Source of the DNA: JAIXWP01 sp964428835
GTDB taxonomy: Bacteria; Bacteroidota; Bacteroidia; Flavobacteriales_D; Sanyastnellaceae
DNA length: 64,000 nt
Assembly: GCA_964428835.1 (NCBI GenBank)
Contig: CAYRZQ010000003.1
Location: forward strand, 1 to 64,000
Direction: 5' to 3'
A model generated the notes under the pieces. That model ran no database searches. It worked only from the letters and a program-made list of their open reading frames with translations, and was not told the DNA's origin. The translations under genes and the position numbers were made by a program. Shown one piece after another: positions 17,649 to 26,552 of the stretch. Position 1 is the stretch's first letter, and every line of letters starts with the position of its first letter.

Positions 17649-19331
17649 ATGAATTCCCACAGTTATTTTAATCAATTTAAGACTCCTATCGCGGGAATTT
17701 CCTTGCCAGACAAATTTGATTATCCTTTCTATTATCAGCCTCATCCATTAGCGATTATTGCGGCGAAGGAACTTCAATTTTATCTTGAAACTCAAAAGGA
17801 TTGGGAGCATAATTTTGGTTTGGTAGAAGCACAAGAGGGAATCACTATTGGAAAAATGTTTGGCGTCCTTGTGGTCAGAAATGAGCTAAGTGAATTAGGG
17901 TATATATGTGCAGTATCCGGTAAACTCGCAGGACATAATCAGCATGAGAAATTTGTACCTCCTGTATTCGATATTCTTTTAGAAGATGGATTTTATCGAA
18001 AAGGAGAAGCCATCGTCAGCGAGATCAATGCTCGTATCGAAAAGCTTGAAAACAACAAAGAATTTATTGCACTAAAAAATGATTATAAAGAAGCAATAAA
18101 GCAATCGGAAGAAGAGATGCGATTGCTAAAAGCAAATAACAAAACGCAGAGAGAAGCAAGGCATGTAAGAAGAAAGGAGTTGGAAGAAACTTATTCCGGA
18201 ACGGCGTTGGAAGAGCAATTGAAAATGCTCGACAAACAGAGTATTCATGAGAGCTACCAGCAGAAAAAACTTTCAAAGTATTGGAAGGAAAAAATTTCCG
18301 AGATAGAGTTGGCTATGGCTCAACACAAGACAGAAATAGAAGTTCTTAAGGAGGAGCGAAAGACAAGATCAGCAGCATTACAAGCTGAAATTTTTGAGCA
18401 GTTTTATTTTCTCAATAAAAACAATGAGAAAAAAAGTTTAGGTGAAATTTTCAAAAACACTCCTGATGGAAAGCCTATAGCTGGTTCTGGCGAATGCGCA
18501 GCTCCAAAGTTGTTTCAGTATGCTTTTGCGAATAACCTCGAACCTATTGCCATGGCTGAGTTTTGGTGGGGTGAATCACCACCATCAGAAATCCGCGTGC
18601 ATGGTCAATACTACCCTGCGTGCAGGGGCAAGTGCGAACCCATATTGGGGCACATGCTTTCAGGCATGGACATCGCCGAAAATCCAATGCTTAAGAATCC
18701 AGCAGAGGGCAAGGAGCTTAGAATCTTTTGGGAAGACGACTATATAGTTGTTATTCATAAACCAGAAGAATTTCTTTCTGTTCCAGGAAAGAATATTTCG
18801 GATTCAGTAGCCACACGATTGCGATTTTTATTTCCTCGAGCCACGGGTCCTCTTGTAGTGCATCGACTGGATATGTCCACATCGGGTTTATTGTTGGCGG
18901 CCAAGACAGAAGAAGTTTATAAGTCACTGCAACGTCAGTTTTTAAAGCGTGAAGTAAAGAAGAGATATGTTGCCCTGTTGGATGGGGAATTGAAGGAGGA
19001 TGAAGGTATGATTAATTTACCATTGCGAGTGGACTTAGAAGATAGGCCGCGACAAATGGTATGTTACGAGCACGGTAAGCCGGCCGTAACGCGATTTGAG
19101 GTGGTGGAGAGAAGAGATGGAAAAACGCGGATTCACTTTTATCCGATTACAGGAAGAACGCATCAGTTGCGCATGCACGCTGCGCATCCGCAAGGATTAA
19201 ATATGCCAATTGTTGGTGATGATTTGTATGGCACACGCGCCGAGCGTTTGTACCTCCACGCAGAATATTTAGAATTCAAACACCCGATTACCAATGAGGT
19301 GGTGAAGCTGGAATTGAAAGCGGAGTTTTGA
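17649..19331 (+). CDS. RluA-family pseudouridine synthase with long N-terminal extension
   Basis: 560 aa. The catalytic half begins near residue 355 and holds the RluA motif HRLDMSTSGLLLAAKT with the nucleophilic Asp, followed by KRYVALLDGEL and GRTHQLRMHAAHPQGL. It converts uridine to pseudouridine in rRNA or tRNA; the target base cannot be told from the sequence. There is no S4 domain. The N-terminal ~350 residues are not found in E. coli RluA: a globular start, a charged coiled coil (about 120-250) and a Cys-containing segment (GSGECAAPKLFQYAF, then ACRGKCEPILGHM). Extended RluA proteins of this kind occur elsewhere; the role of the extension is unknown. A repeat tract starts right after the stop. 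Confidence 0.9.
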   Translation: MNSHSYFNQFKTPIAGISLPDKFDYPFYYQPHPLAIIAAKELQFYLETQKDWEHNFGLVEAQEGITIGKMFGVLVVRNELSELGYICAVSGKLAGHNQHEKFVPPVFDILLEDGFYRKGEAIVSEINARIEKLENNKEFIALKNDYKEAIKQSEEEMRLLKANNKTQREARHVRRKELEETYSGTALEEQLKMLDKQSIHESYQQKKLSKYWKEKISEIELAMAQHKTEIEVLKEERKTRSAALQAEIFEQFYFLNKNNEKKSLGEIFKNTPDGKPIAGSGECAAPKLFQYAFANNLEPIAMAEFWWGESPPSEIRVHGQYYPACRGKCEPILGHMLSGMDIAENPMLKNPAEGKELRIFWEDDYIVVIHKPEEFLSVPGKNISDSVATRLRFLFPRATGPLVVHRLDMSTSGLLLAAKTEEVYKSLQRQFLKREVKKRYVALLDGELKEDEGMINLPLRVDLEDRPRQMVCYEHGKPAVTRFEVVERRDGKTRIHFYPITGRTHQLRMHAAHPQGLNMPIVGDDLYGTRAERLYLHAEYLEFKHPITNEVVKLELKAEF

Positions 19332-19515
19332 AAGAACAAAGAGGGGGATTTGGGGAACAAGGGTTTTTGGGAACAAGGGAACATGGGGAACAAGGGAACA
19401 TGGGAACAGGGAACAAGGGGAACATGGGAACAAGGGGGGTTGGGAACAAGGGATTTAGGAACAGGGGAACAAGGGGGTTAGGAACAAGGGTTTTTGGGAA
19501 CAAGGGAACATGGGG
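19325..19515. repeat. Degenerate tandem repeat of GGGAACAAGGG / GGGAACATGGG units
   Basis: About fifteen copies of a roughly 10-11-base G-rich unit (GGAACAAGGG, GGAACATGGG, spaced by GTTTTT, GGGTT or nothing) fill the gap after the pseudouridine synthase gene. The top strand has almost no C. No coding signal is credible in it. It ends just before AT-rich TTCCAATTTCC-type repeats. Confidence 0.85.
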
Positions 19516-19544
19516 ATGAACTTTCTTTCCAATTTCCAATTTCC

Positions 19545-19628
19545 TCCCGATAGCTATCGGGACTCCAAATTCCAAATTCCAATTTCCAACCTTCCAATCT
19601 TCCAAATTCCTCCCGATAGCTATCGGGA
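19545..19628. repeat. Two copies of an 18-bp palindrome with CCAAATTCC filler
   Basis: TCCCGATAGCTATCGGGA occurs at 19545-19562 and 19611-19628, 66 bases apart, separated by degenerate TTCCAAATTCCAA units. The palindrome is self-complementary over all 18 bases. The second copy contains the purC stop codon (TAG on the minus strand at 19622-19620), so the element supplies the last residues (ESR) and stop of PurC. The paired hairpins could also terminate transcription of purC or protect its mRNA 3' end. Confidence 0.85.
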
Positions 19629-20567
19629 CTCCAATCTATATCCAGCCACCGCGCGTGCGATTCTTGACATGGCGTCGCTGTAGTCTTGTTTTTGGAAGGT
19701 GAGGCCTGTTACGGTTTCGTAGAGTTCGATATAACGTTCTGTTACAGACTGCACGAACTCGTCAGTCATTACTGGGATTTGTTGCCCTTCTTTGCCCATG
19801 AAATTATTTGCAATGAGCCATTCACGAACGAATTCTTTGCTCAACTGACGTTGCTGTTCGCCTTTTGCTTGTCGCTCCTCATAGCCTTCAGCGTAAAAAT
19901 ATCTTGATGAATCAGGAGTGTGGATTTCGTCCATCAATACGATCTCACCATTGATTTTACCGAATTCATATTTTGTGTCTACGAGAATGAGGCCTCTTTT
20001 GGCAGCGATTTTCGTTCCTTCTGTGTAGAGCTTGTGGGTGTAATCTTCGAGCACTGCGTAATCAGCGGCGCTCACAATACCTTGTGCGATGATATCTTCT
20101 TTACTAATGTCTTCATCATGCCCTTCGGATGCCTTGGTAGTGGGCGTGATGATTGGCGAAGGAAGCTTGTCGTGCTCTTTCAATCCTTCAGGTAAGGCGA
20201 CACCACATAGTGTTCGAAGCCCACTTTTATATGTCCTCCACGCGTGCCCAGTAAGATAACCTCTGATTACCATTTCCACTTTGAAAGGCTCACATCGCTT
20301 GCCGATAGTAACATTGGGATCAGGGCTTGCAACTTTCCAATTGGGTACCACATGCTTTGTTGCATCTAACATATAGGATGCGATTTGATTGAGCACTTGG
20401 CCTTTAAAAGGAATAGCTCGCGGCAACACCACGTCGAATGCAGAGATACGGTCGGTAGCAATCATCACCAGGGTATCTTCACCTATAGCGTACACGTCGC
20501 GCACCTTACCGTGGTAAACTGATTTCTGATTTGGGAAATTAAAATCGGTAGTGTAAATGGCTTCCAT
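19620..20567 (-). CDS. purC: Phosphoribosylaminoimidazole-succinocarboxamide synthase (SAICAR synthetase)
   Basis: 315 aa, typical of the longer (yeast-like) form of the enzyme. Clear motifs: VYHGKVRDVYAIGEDTLVMIATDRISAFDVVLP near the N-terminus, EMVIRGYLTGHAWRTYKSG, SPIITPTTKASEGHDE, and LVDTKYEFGKINGEIVLMDEIHTPDSSR. It joins CAIR and aspartate with ATP hydrolysis in de novo purine synthesis. It starts 6 bases after the ffh stop, so the two are probably cotranscribed. The last codons and the stop fall in a repeated palindrome, which suggests the natural C-terminus was changed by repeat insertion. Confidence 0.95.
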   Translation of the reverse strand: MEAIYTTDFNFPNQKSVYHGKVRDVYAIGEDTLVMIATDRISAFDVVLPRAIPFKGQVLNQIASYMLDATKHVVPNWKVASPDPNVTIGKRCEPFKVEMVIRGYLTGHAWRTYKSGLRTLCGVALPEGLKEHDKLPSPIITPTTKASEGHDEDISKEDIIAQGIVSAADYAVLEDYTHKLYTEGTKIAAKRGLILVDTKYEFGKINGEIVLMDEIHTPDSSRYFYAEGYEERQAKGEQQRQLSKEFVREWLIANNFMGKEGQQIPVMTDEFVQSVTERYIELYETVTGLTFQKQDYSDAMSRIARAVAGYRLESR

Positions 20568-20573
20568 GGTTTT

Positions 20574-21911
20574 TTATCTCGGGCGCATTCCGCGCATATT
20601 TTTCATCATGCTCATCATTTGACTTTTGTTGGTGAGCATTTTCATCATTTCTTTCGTTTGGTCAAACTGCTTGAGCAATTTATTCACTTCGTCAAGACTA
20701 CGTCCGCTTCCCGCTGCTATGCGCTTTTTGCGGCTCATATCCAAAACACCCGGGTTTGTTCTTTCTTTTGGAGTCATCGAGCGGATGATGGCTTCAATAT
20801 GTTTGAAGGCATCATCACTTACTTCTACATCCTTCAATGCTTTGCCCATTCCTGGTATCATGCCCATGAGGTCTTTTACAGAACCCATTTTCTTGATTTG
20901 CTGTATTTGATCCAGGAAGTCGTTGAAGTCAAACTGGTTTTTCTTGATTTTCTTTTCGAGCTTCTTCGCCTGTTCCTCGTCGTATTGTTCTTGTGCTTTT
21001 TCTACAAGAGATACCACGTCACCCATACCAAGGATACGGCTGGCCATACGTTCGGGGTAGAATACGTCGAGCGCATCCATTTTTTCACCCGTACCAACAA
21101 ACTTGATTGGTTTGCTTACTTCGCTTTTGATAGAAAGTGCGGCTCCACCGCGGGTATCACCATCGAGTTTGGTGAGCACCACTCCGTCGAAGTTAAGTCG
21201 TTCATTGAAAGTGCGCGCAGTATTCACTGCATCTTGACCGGTCATAGCGTCCACCACAAAGAGGGTTTCGGATGGAGCAATGGCCTTCTTCACGTTTTCA
21301 ATTTCCGTCATCATCTCCTCATCAATAGCCAATCGGCCGGCTGTATCGACGATAACTACATTGAATCCTTTTTCTTTTGCGTGAGCAATCGCTTTTTTAG
21401 CGATGTCCACCGCATTCGTATTACCTCTGTCGCTGAATACTTCAACACCTACTGATTCACCTACTACATGGAGCTGGTCAATCGCCGCAGGCCTGTAGAT
21501 ATCACACGCTACTAGAAGTGGTTTTTTTCCTTTTTTGGTTTTGAGATAATTGGCGAGTTTTCCAGAGAAAGTGGTTTTACCACTACCCTGAAGACCGCTC
21601 ATGAGAATGATTCCAGGATTACCTTGATAATTGATATCGCTGGCGCTGCCTCCCATGAGCTCTTTTAGCTCATCGTGGGTAATTTTTACTAACAATTGGC
21701 CTGGACTCACACTCGTCAATACATTCTGTCCCAGGGCTTTTTCTTTAACACGCTCAGAAAAATCTTTTGCCGTTTTAAAGCTAACGTCAGCATCCAGAAG
21801 CGCTCTGCGCACCTCTTTTAGGGTTTCTGCTACGTTTATTTCGGTGATTTGACCTTCGCCTTTTAAAACTTTAAAGGCTCTGTCAAATTTCTCGGTTAAA
21901 TTTTCAAACAT
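20574..21911 (-). CDS. ffh: Signal recognition particle protein Ffh
   Basis: 445 aa from the ATG at 21911 (MFENLTEKFDRAFKVLKGEGQI); an in-frame extension to 22019 runs through the promoter and is rejected. Domain N helices, then the G domain: GLQGSGKTTFSGKLA, DIYRPAAIDQL, DTAGRLAIDEEMM, TKLDGDTRGGAAL, GTGEKMDALDVF. The Met-rich M domain ends the protein (MMKMLTNKSQMMSMMKNMRGM) and binds 4.5S RNA and signal sequences. It directs membrane proteins to the translocon with FtsY. First gene of an ffh-purC pair. Confidence 0.97.
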   Translation of the reverse strand: MFENLTEKFDRAFKVLKGEGQITEINVAETLKEVRRALLDADVSFKTAKDFSERVKEKALGQNVLTSVSPGQLLVKITHDELKELMGGSASDINYQGNPGIILMSGLQGSGKTTFSGKLANYLKTKKGKKPLLVACDIYRPAAIDQLHVVGESVGVEVFSDRGNTNAVDIAKKAIAHAKEKGFNVVIVDTAGRLAIDEEMMTEIENVKKAIAPSETLFVVDAMTGQDAVNTARTFNERLNFDGVVLTKLDGDTRGGAALSIKSEVSKPIKFVGTGEKMDALDVFYPERMASRILGMGDVVSLVEKAQEQYDEEQAKKLEKKIKKNQFDFNDFLDQIQQIKKMGSVKDLMGMIPGMGKALKDVEVSDDAFKHIEAIIRSMTPKERTNPGVLDMSRKKRIAAGSGRSLDEVNKLLKQFDQTKEMMKMLTNKSQMMSMMKNMRGMRPR

Positions 21912-21942
21912 ATGAATAAGGTACCTTTGATAAACTGAGGTG

Positions 21943-21950
21943 CAAATGTA
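21943..21950 (-). promoter_or_regulatory. -7 element TACATTTG upstream of ffh
   Basis: TACATTTG on the minus strand fits TAnnTTTG. The predicted transcription start, near 21936, gives a leader of about 25 bases before the ffh ATG. Confidence 0.5.
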
Positions 21951-22051
21951 ATAGGGGAGTGGCTGAAAAACCTTTACTTTGTGTAGTGAATGTATCTTTT
22001 TAAAGATAATCACGTACAAAAACCAAAGTGTTCATTAAAAGATCTATATCT

Positions 22052-22942
22052 ATGAGTCTCCGCCCGACATTCATCGGTAGTATGTTCTTGGTTGTCAGCT
22101 TAGTAGTTTTTTCTACTGGTTGTGAGCAGCCTGCATCTACCAACACCTCCAGTAATGCAACCGACGCCAATAGCGTGTCAGGTTCTGGTACGGTGAAGCT
22201 TGATGGTGAAATTATTTCTGTCCCATCTCCAAATCAACTCGCCATTTTGGTTAAGCAATCCAATGTGCCTTTTAAAGAGGAGCAGTTGCATGACCTGAAA
22301 AAGGCTGATTACTACCTTAGCGAACAGAAAAAGGCCATGAACCTCGGTATTTACGGTGCTGACTTGGCTTATATCGCAAATTTTGATAAAGGCCAGTTAG
22401 CGAATGATTATTTTGATGCTGTGGGTAAAGTTGCTGGCGAACTGGAAGTATTGGATCATATCGACGGTAAATTGGTTTCCAGACTCTCCAATAATATCAG
22501 CAACCGCGACAGCGTATTGAGATTGAGTAGTCAGTTTTTTCACTCTGCTGACCGTTATCTAAAAAATAATAAGCGCACAGATTTGGCTGGTCTAGTTCTA
22601 TTGGGCGGTTGGGTAGAGTCTATTCACTTTGCTTCCGAGGCAGCCAAAACTAATGATGACGTTAGAAAGCGCATTGCAGAACAAAAGCACGCATGCGCCA
22701 GCCTCACGAATCTTTTGACAAATATTGGAGATCCATCATTGGAGTCGCTCTTAGAACAAATGAAAGAGTTGAATAATATCTATGCTGACTTTCCTGTCAC
22801 TTACAATTATTCAAAACCTATCACTGACGCCAAAGAGAAGACCACATATATCACGAGTAAGTCAACGGTAGAAATGGACATGAAACAATTGGAAGCTGTT
22901 AGCAACCGAATTGAAGCCATTCGTAGTATCATCATTCAATAA
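22052..22942 (+). CDS. Lipoprotein of unknown function, first gene of an ABC transporter unit
   Basis: 296 aa from the ATG at 22052. The longer GTG start at 22028 adds eight residues; either start gives a lipoprotein signal with lipobox STGC, followed by a Ser/Thr/Asn-rich linker (QPASTNTSSNATDANS). The rest is largely helical with no family I recognise: SVPSPNQLAILVKQSNVPFKEEQ, NLGIYGADLAYIANFDKGQ, a repeated Leu heptad pattern, and a C-terminal helix. It is 9 bases upstream of a small exported protein and in the same direction as the ABCG-like transporter, so it may be a periplasmic or outer-membrane partner of that transporter (inference). Confidence 0.8.
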   Translation: MSLRPTFIGSMFLVVSLVVFSTGCEQPASTNTSSNATDANSVSGSGTVKLDGEIISVPSPNQLAILVKQSNVPFKEEQLHDLKKADYYLSEQKKAMNLGIYGADLAYIANFDKGQLANDYFDAVGKVAGELEVLDHIDGKLVSRLSNNISNRDSVLRLSSQFFHSADRYLKNNKRTDLAGLVLLGGWVESIHFASEAAKTNDDVRKRIAEQKHACASLTNLLTNIGDPSLESLLEQMKELNNIYADFPVTYNYSKPITDAKEKTTYITSKSTVEMDMKQLEAVSNRIEAIRSIIIQ

Positions 22943-22951
22943 TATTTCGTC

Positions 22952-23362
22952 ATGAACAAAGTAATCTTCACCCTCATATTATCGATTGTTTCTTTAGCTG
23001 GCTTTTCACAATGTGATAGTCTTGCTGGAAGCTGCGAAAAGCATATTTCACAGAAATATATTTCTGACGGACAAGCCTACCGCGCTTTACTGACAGGTCA
23101 AGAAGTGGCAGAATTTAAAACTACTTTATTCGGAGGTAATACATATCGCTTCGCCGCATGCAGCGGGGAGTCTGATGGTAACTTGGTCTTCCGAATCTAC
23201 GATCAAGACAAAAATCTTCTTTTTACAAATAAAGAATATAGCAATGCACCGTACTGGGATTTCGTAATCGAAAGCACGATGGTGGTTTCGGTAGAAGCAA
23301 ACCTAGATCAAACCCGACTCTCCAGTGGTTGTGCGGTCATTATCATAGGATTTAAAAAATAA
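22952..23362 (+). CDS. Small exported protein of unknown function
   Basis: 136 aa with signal peptide MNKVIFTLILSIVSLAGFSQ. The mature part is beta-rich with four Cys (CDSLAGSCEKH, FAACSGESDGN, SSGCAVIIIGFKK), fitting disulfide bonding in the periplasm. The segment GGNTYRFAACSGESDGNLVF resembles small Bacteroidota periplasmic domains that I cannot name with confidence. It sits between the lipoprotein gene (9 bases) and the ABCG-like transporter gene (40 bases), which suggests a shared role. Confidence 0.8.
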   Translation: MNKVIFTLILSIVSLAGFSQCDSLAGSCEKHISQKYISDGQAYRALLTGQEVAEFKTTLFGGNTYRFAACSGESDGNLVFRIYDQDKNLLFTNKEYSNAPYWDFVIESTMVVSVEANLDQTRLSSGCAVIIIGFKK

Positions 23363-23402
23363 TTTTTTTCTAAATAAAACATCATTTTAACTCCTCCAAA
23401 AG

Positions 23403-26400
23403 ATGAGTGCAGGAATACTACGTGCCTTAATGCAGCTTTTCGCGATCATAGCCGGTGCTAACAAGAGCAGCGGTCGCGAAATCGTAGCGGTATTTTTGCG
23501 TCAACAACTCAATAAGGAGTTAGTCAACAAGTATCTCGAGGAGTATGAAAGTTTTGCTGAGAAATTTCACCAAGGAAAATCTTCAGAGAAGCGAACATCT
23601 CTAGCCAGTGTCAAAGTACTTCGTATCTGTGATCAAATTAATGAAGAGCTTGCGCAAAAAGAAAAATTTTTCGTTCTGGTTCGATTGCTTGAATTCATCA
23701 ACGACTTCAGTCAGAAAGGAGATCAGGAGTGGGAGTTCATAGAAACAGTTGCTGAGGCATTCAATATTGACAAAGAAACCTATCAGCTCATTCGCACGCT
23801 CATTTCGGTGGATTCTGAAGAAGAGTTTACAGATAGTGCTTTTCTTGTAGCCAAGAGTGCTGGCCACGATCACAGCAATGATCGCGTGCTAAGTGTTGAA
23901 GGACTAAAAGGACATTTAGTTTTCTTAAGACTAGAAGAGGAGAATTTATTTTTCTTGCGCTACTTCGGAAGCGATTCTCTTTTCTTAAATAGCCAAAATA
24001 TTATTACCAAAAGAACCTATGTGTTCAGTCAGGGTTCGAATGTGAGGGGAAGTAAAATCAATCCGATATTTTACTCAGATGTCCTTCACAAATTCCTGAA
24101 ACTAGAGCTTGGTTCTCGCATCGTATATCGCGCTGAAAACGTCAGCTATTATTTTCCAAACTCCAATAAACAGGCTTTACATCAATTCAATATTAATGAA
24201 GAAGGTGGAAACTTGGTTGGAATCATGGGGGGAAGCGGCGCGGGCAAGAGCACGCTGCTCAACGTCCTCAACGGGAATTATACTCCGACATTTGGAAAGG
24301 TCACTATTAATGGAATTGATATACACAGGGATCGAGAACAAGTATCCGGTGTACTGGGGTATGTGGCGCAAGATGATTTACTGATTGAGGAATTAACTGT
24401 TTTTCAAAACCTCTACTATAACGCCCGACTTTGTTTTAGAGATAAATCTGACGAGGAGCTTCGTGCATTGGTATTGCACACACTCAACTCTATAGGACTT
24501 TATGAATGTAAAGACTTGAAAGTTGGAAGCGTGCTCGAAAAGACTATTTCAGGCGGTCAGCGCAAAAGATTGAACATCGCGCTAGAGTTGATACGCGAAC
24601 CTTCAGTGCTTTTCGTTGATGAACCAACGAGTGGATTGTCGAGCCGTGATAGTGAAAACATTATGGATCTTCTCAAGGAGTTGACCTTGAGAGGTAAACT
24701 GATATTTGTAGTAATTCACCAACCGAGTTCTGACATCTTTAAAATGTTTGATAAGCTGTTCATTCTCGATAATGGTGGATATCCAATTTATTATGGAAAT
24801 CCTGTTGAGAGTATCATTTACTTCAAACGACTTGTCAATCAAGTAAACCTTTCAGAGAGTGAATGTCCTCATTGTGGTAATGTGAATCCCGAACAAATAT
24901 TCAACATCATCGAAGCAAAAGTGGTAGATGAGTATGGAAATGAAACGGAGCACAGAAAAATATCACCGAAGGAATGGAATAATTTCTTCAACGTAATCAT
25001 TGGAAATCACCTGAATGCCAGCGCGCCGATTGAAGACAAGCCTAGCAGCACATTCTCTCTTCCCGGCAAGTTTGAGCAATTCAAAGTATTTATGGTTCGC
25101 GACGTATTGAGCAAAATTGCCAATCGTCAGTACATGTTAATCAACTTCCTTGAGGCGCCAGTTCTTGCGTTTGTACTTTCATTATTTATCAAGTATTATC
25201 CGACGTTGAAAGGAGGGGTTTCAATTTATTCGCTTAGAGAGAATTTGAACTTCCCCCAATATTTGTTCATTTCAGTGGTGGTGGCATTATTCCTTGGACT
25301 TACTGTGAGTGCCGAAGAAATTATTAAGGATCAGAAAATTCTTAAAAGGGAAAAGTACTTACATCTTAGCAAAGGGAGCTATCTCTTTTCGAAAATTGGA
25401 ATCATGTTTTTTATAAGCTTGATACAATCGCTATCATTTGTTCTGATTGGTAACGCCATTTTAGAAGTGAAAGGAATGTTGATTCCATTTTGGTTAGTGC
25501 TTTTCAGTACAAGTTGTTTTGCCAACGTATTGGGATTAAATATTTCTGCCACATTCAACAGCGCAAAAGTCATATACATCATTATTCCAATTTTGATCAT
25601 CCCACAATTATTGTTCAGTGGAGTGATTGTACGTTTTGATCGTTTATTTCCTGCAATTTCAAGTCAAAGCAGCGTGCCGATGATTGGTAATGTGATGACA
25701 TCAAGATGGGCATACGAAGCTATGGCTGTTCATCAGTTTAGAAATAATGACTTCAACATCCAGTTCTTCGAGTTTGATCAAACGAGAAAATACTGTGGTT
25801 GGAAGAAAGACTATTGGATAAAAGAAATGCTCACCAAAGTGAGTGAAGCCGAAAAGTGGATCAACGACCAATCAAAGCGTGAGCAATACCTTTATAACAT
25901 TGAACTACTTTTTAATGAATTCGAAAAGGAGAAAAAGTACAATTCGAATTTCAATTCACAGATAGTAAGAGTTCCAGTAGAAAGTGTTGATATTGCCATG
26001 CTAACGGCGATGGAAGCGGATTTGATGGAATTGGAGCAGTATTACATTCTTGCGTATAATGAGGCCAATGCGTTGAGAGAGAAAAAAATAAATCAACTCA
26101 CTGCTACTCCAGAATTAAGAGAATCTTACCTCAAATTACAGGATGCCCACTTCAATGAAAGTCTGGAGGATTTTGTAACCAATAAGAACGACTTAAAGAA
26201 GATTGTGGAGTACAATAAAGAACTCGTTCAAAAGCAAAATTTAGCTTATTTGACTCCGCAAGATAAAGGCTTATTTGGAGCTCACTTTTACGCGCCGAGC
26301 AAAGAGTTTTTGGGAAAACAAATTACAACGCTTAGTGCAAATGTTCTTGTAATTTGGATGATGACCTTTCTTTTAGGGGTGGTGCTATTCTTTGATGGTT

Positions 26401-26471
26401 TAAAACGCTCGGCCAACTGGATCGAAGCAAGGATTCAATCGATCAAAGAAAAATTCGCCAAGCGCCCCTAA
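23403..26471 (+). CDS. ABCG-like transporter, fused ATPase and permease with unusual N-terminus
   Basis: 1022 aa. Residues 1-240 are an extra region: a helical part that looks TerB-like (GILRALMQLFAIIAGANKSSG) and a beta-rich, FHA-like part (about 165-235). The ATPase has Walker A GGSGAGKST (276-284), signature SGGQRKR (383-389), Walker B VLFVDEPTSG (D406, E407) and HQPSSDIFKMFD as in White/ABCG proteins. A CPHCGN motif near residue 487 could hold metal but shows only one Cys pair. Five membrane helices follow (about 580-750), then a long outside loop of ~200 residues with coiled-coil character, and a last helix (VLVIWMMTFLLGVVLFF). The substrate is unknown. A repeat tract begins just after the stop. 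Confidence 0.88.
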   Translation: MSAGILRALMQLFAIIAGANKSSGREIVAVFLRQQLNKELVNKYLEEYESFAEKFHQGKSSEKRTSLASVKVLRICDQINEELAQKEKFFVLVRLLEFINDFSQKGDQEWEFIETVAEAFNIDKETYQLIRTLISVDSEEEFTDSAFLVAKSAGHDHSNDRVLSVEGLKGHLVFLRLEEENLFFLRYFGSDSLFLNSQNIITKRTYVFSQGSNVRGSKINPIFYSDVLHKFLKLELGSRIVYRAENVSYYFPNSNKQALHQFNINEEGGNLVGIMGGSGAGKSTLLNVLNGNYTPTFGKVTINGIDIHRDREQVSGVLGYVAQDDLLIEELTVFQNLYYNARLCFRDKSDEELRALVLHTLNSIGLYECKDLKVGSVLEKTISGGQRKRLNIALELIREPSVLFVDEPTSGLSSRDSENIMDLLKELTLRGKLIFVVIHQPSSDIFKMFDKLFILDNGGYPIYYGNPVESIIYFKRLVNQVNLSESECPHCGNVNPEQIFNIIEAKVVDEYGNETEHRKISPKEWNNFFNVIIGNHLNASAPIEDKPSSTFSLPGKFEQFKVFMVRDVLSKIANRQYMLINFLEAPVLAFVLSLFIKYYPTLKGGVSIYSLRENLNFPQYLFISVVVALFLGLTVSAEEIIKDQKILKREKYLHLSKGSYLFSKIGIMFFISLIQSLSFVLIGNAILEVKGMLIPFWLVLFSTSCFANVLGLNISATFNSAKVIYIIIPILIIPQLLFSGVIVRFDRLFPAISSQSSVPMIGNVMTSRWAYEAMAVHQFRNNDFNIQFFEFDQTRKYCGWKKDYWIKEMLTKVSEAEKWINDQSKREQYLYNIELLFNEFEKEKKYNSNFNSQIVRVPVESVDIAMLTAMEADLMELEQYYILAYNEANALREKKINQLTATPELRESYLKLQDAHFNESLEDFVTNKNDLKKIVEYNKELVQKQNLAYLTPQDKGLFGAHFYAPSKEFLGKQITTLSANVLVIWMMTFLLGVVLFFDGLKRSANWIEARIQSIKEKFAKRP

Positions 26472-26485
26472 TCCCCCTCAACATC

Positions 26486-26552
26486 CCCCTATTCCCCTAT
26501 TATCCTATTCCCCTATTATCCTATTACCCTATTACCCTATTACCCTATTATC
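26486..26552. repeat. 8-bp tandem repeat CCTATTAY
   Basis: About eight copies of an 8-base unit (CCTATTAT, CCTATTCC, CCTATTAC) fill the gap between the ABC transporter stop and the DUF1987 stop. Read on the other strand the unit is RTAATAGG, the same unit that follows the gene ending at 46129. Confidence 0.88.

Noticed and set aside
19325..19515. Open frames on both strands across the GGGAACAAGGG tract
   Set aside because: They are products of the repeat; amino acid content is a simple repeat with no start signal or family likeness.
20619..21455. 278-residue frame on the plus strand inside ffh
   Set aside because: Entirely antisense to the conserved GTPase and M domain of Ffh; rich in Phe and His as expected for a shadow frame.
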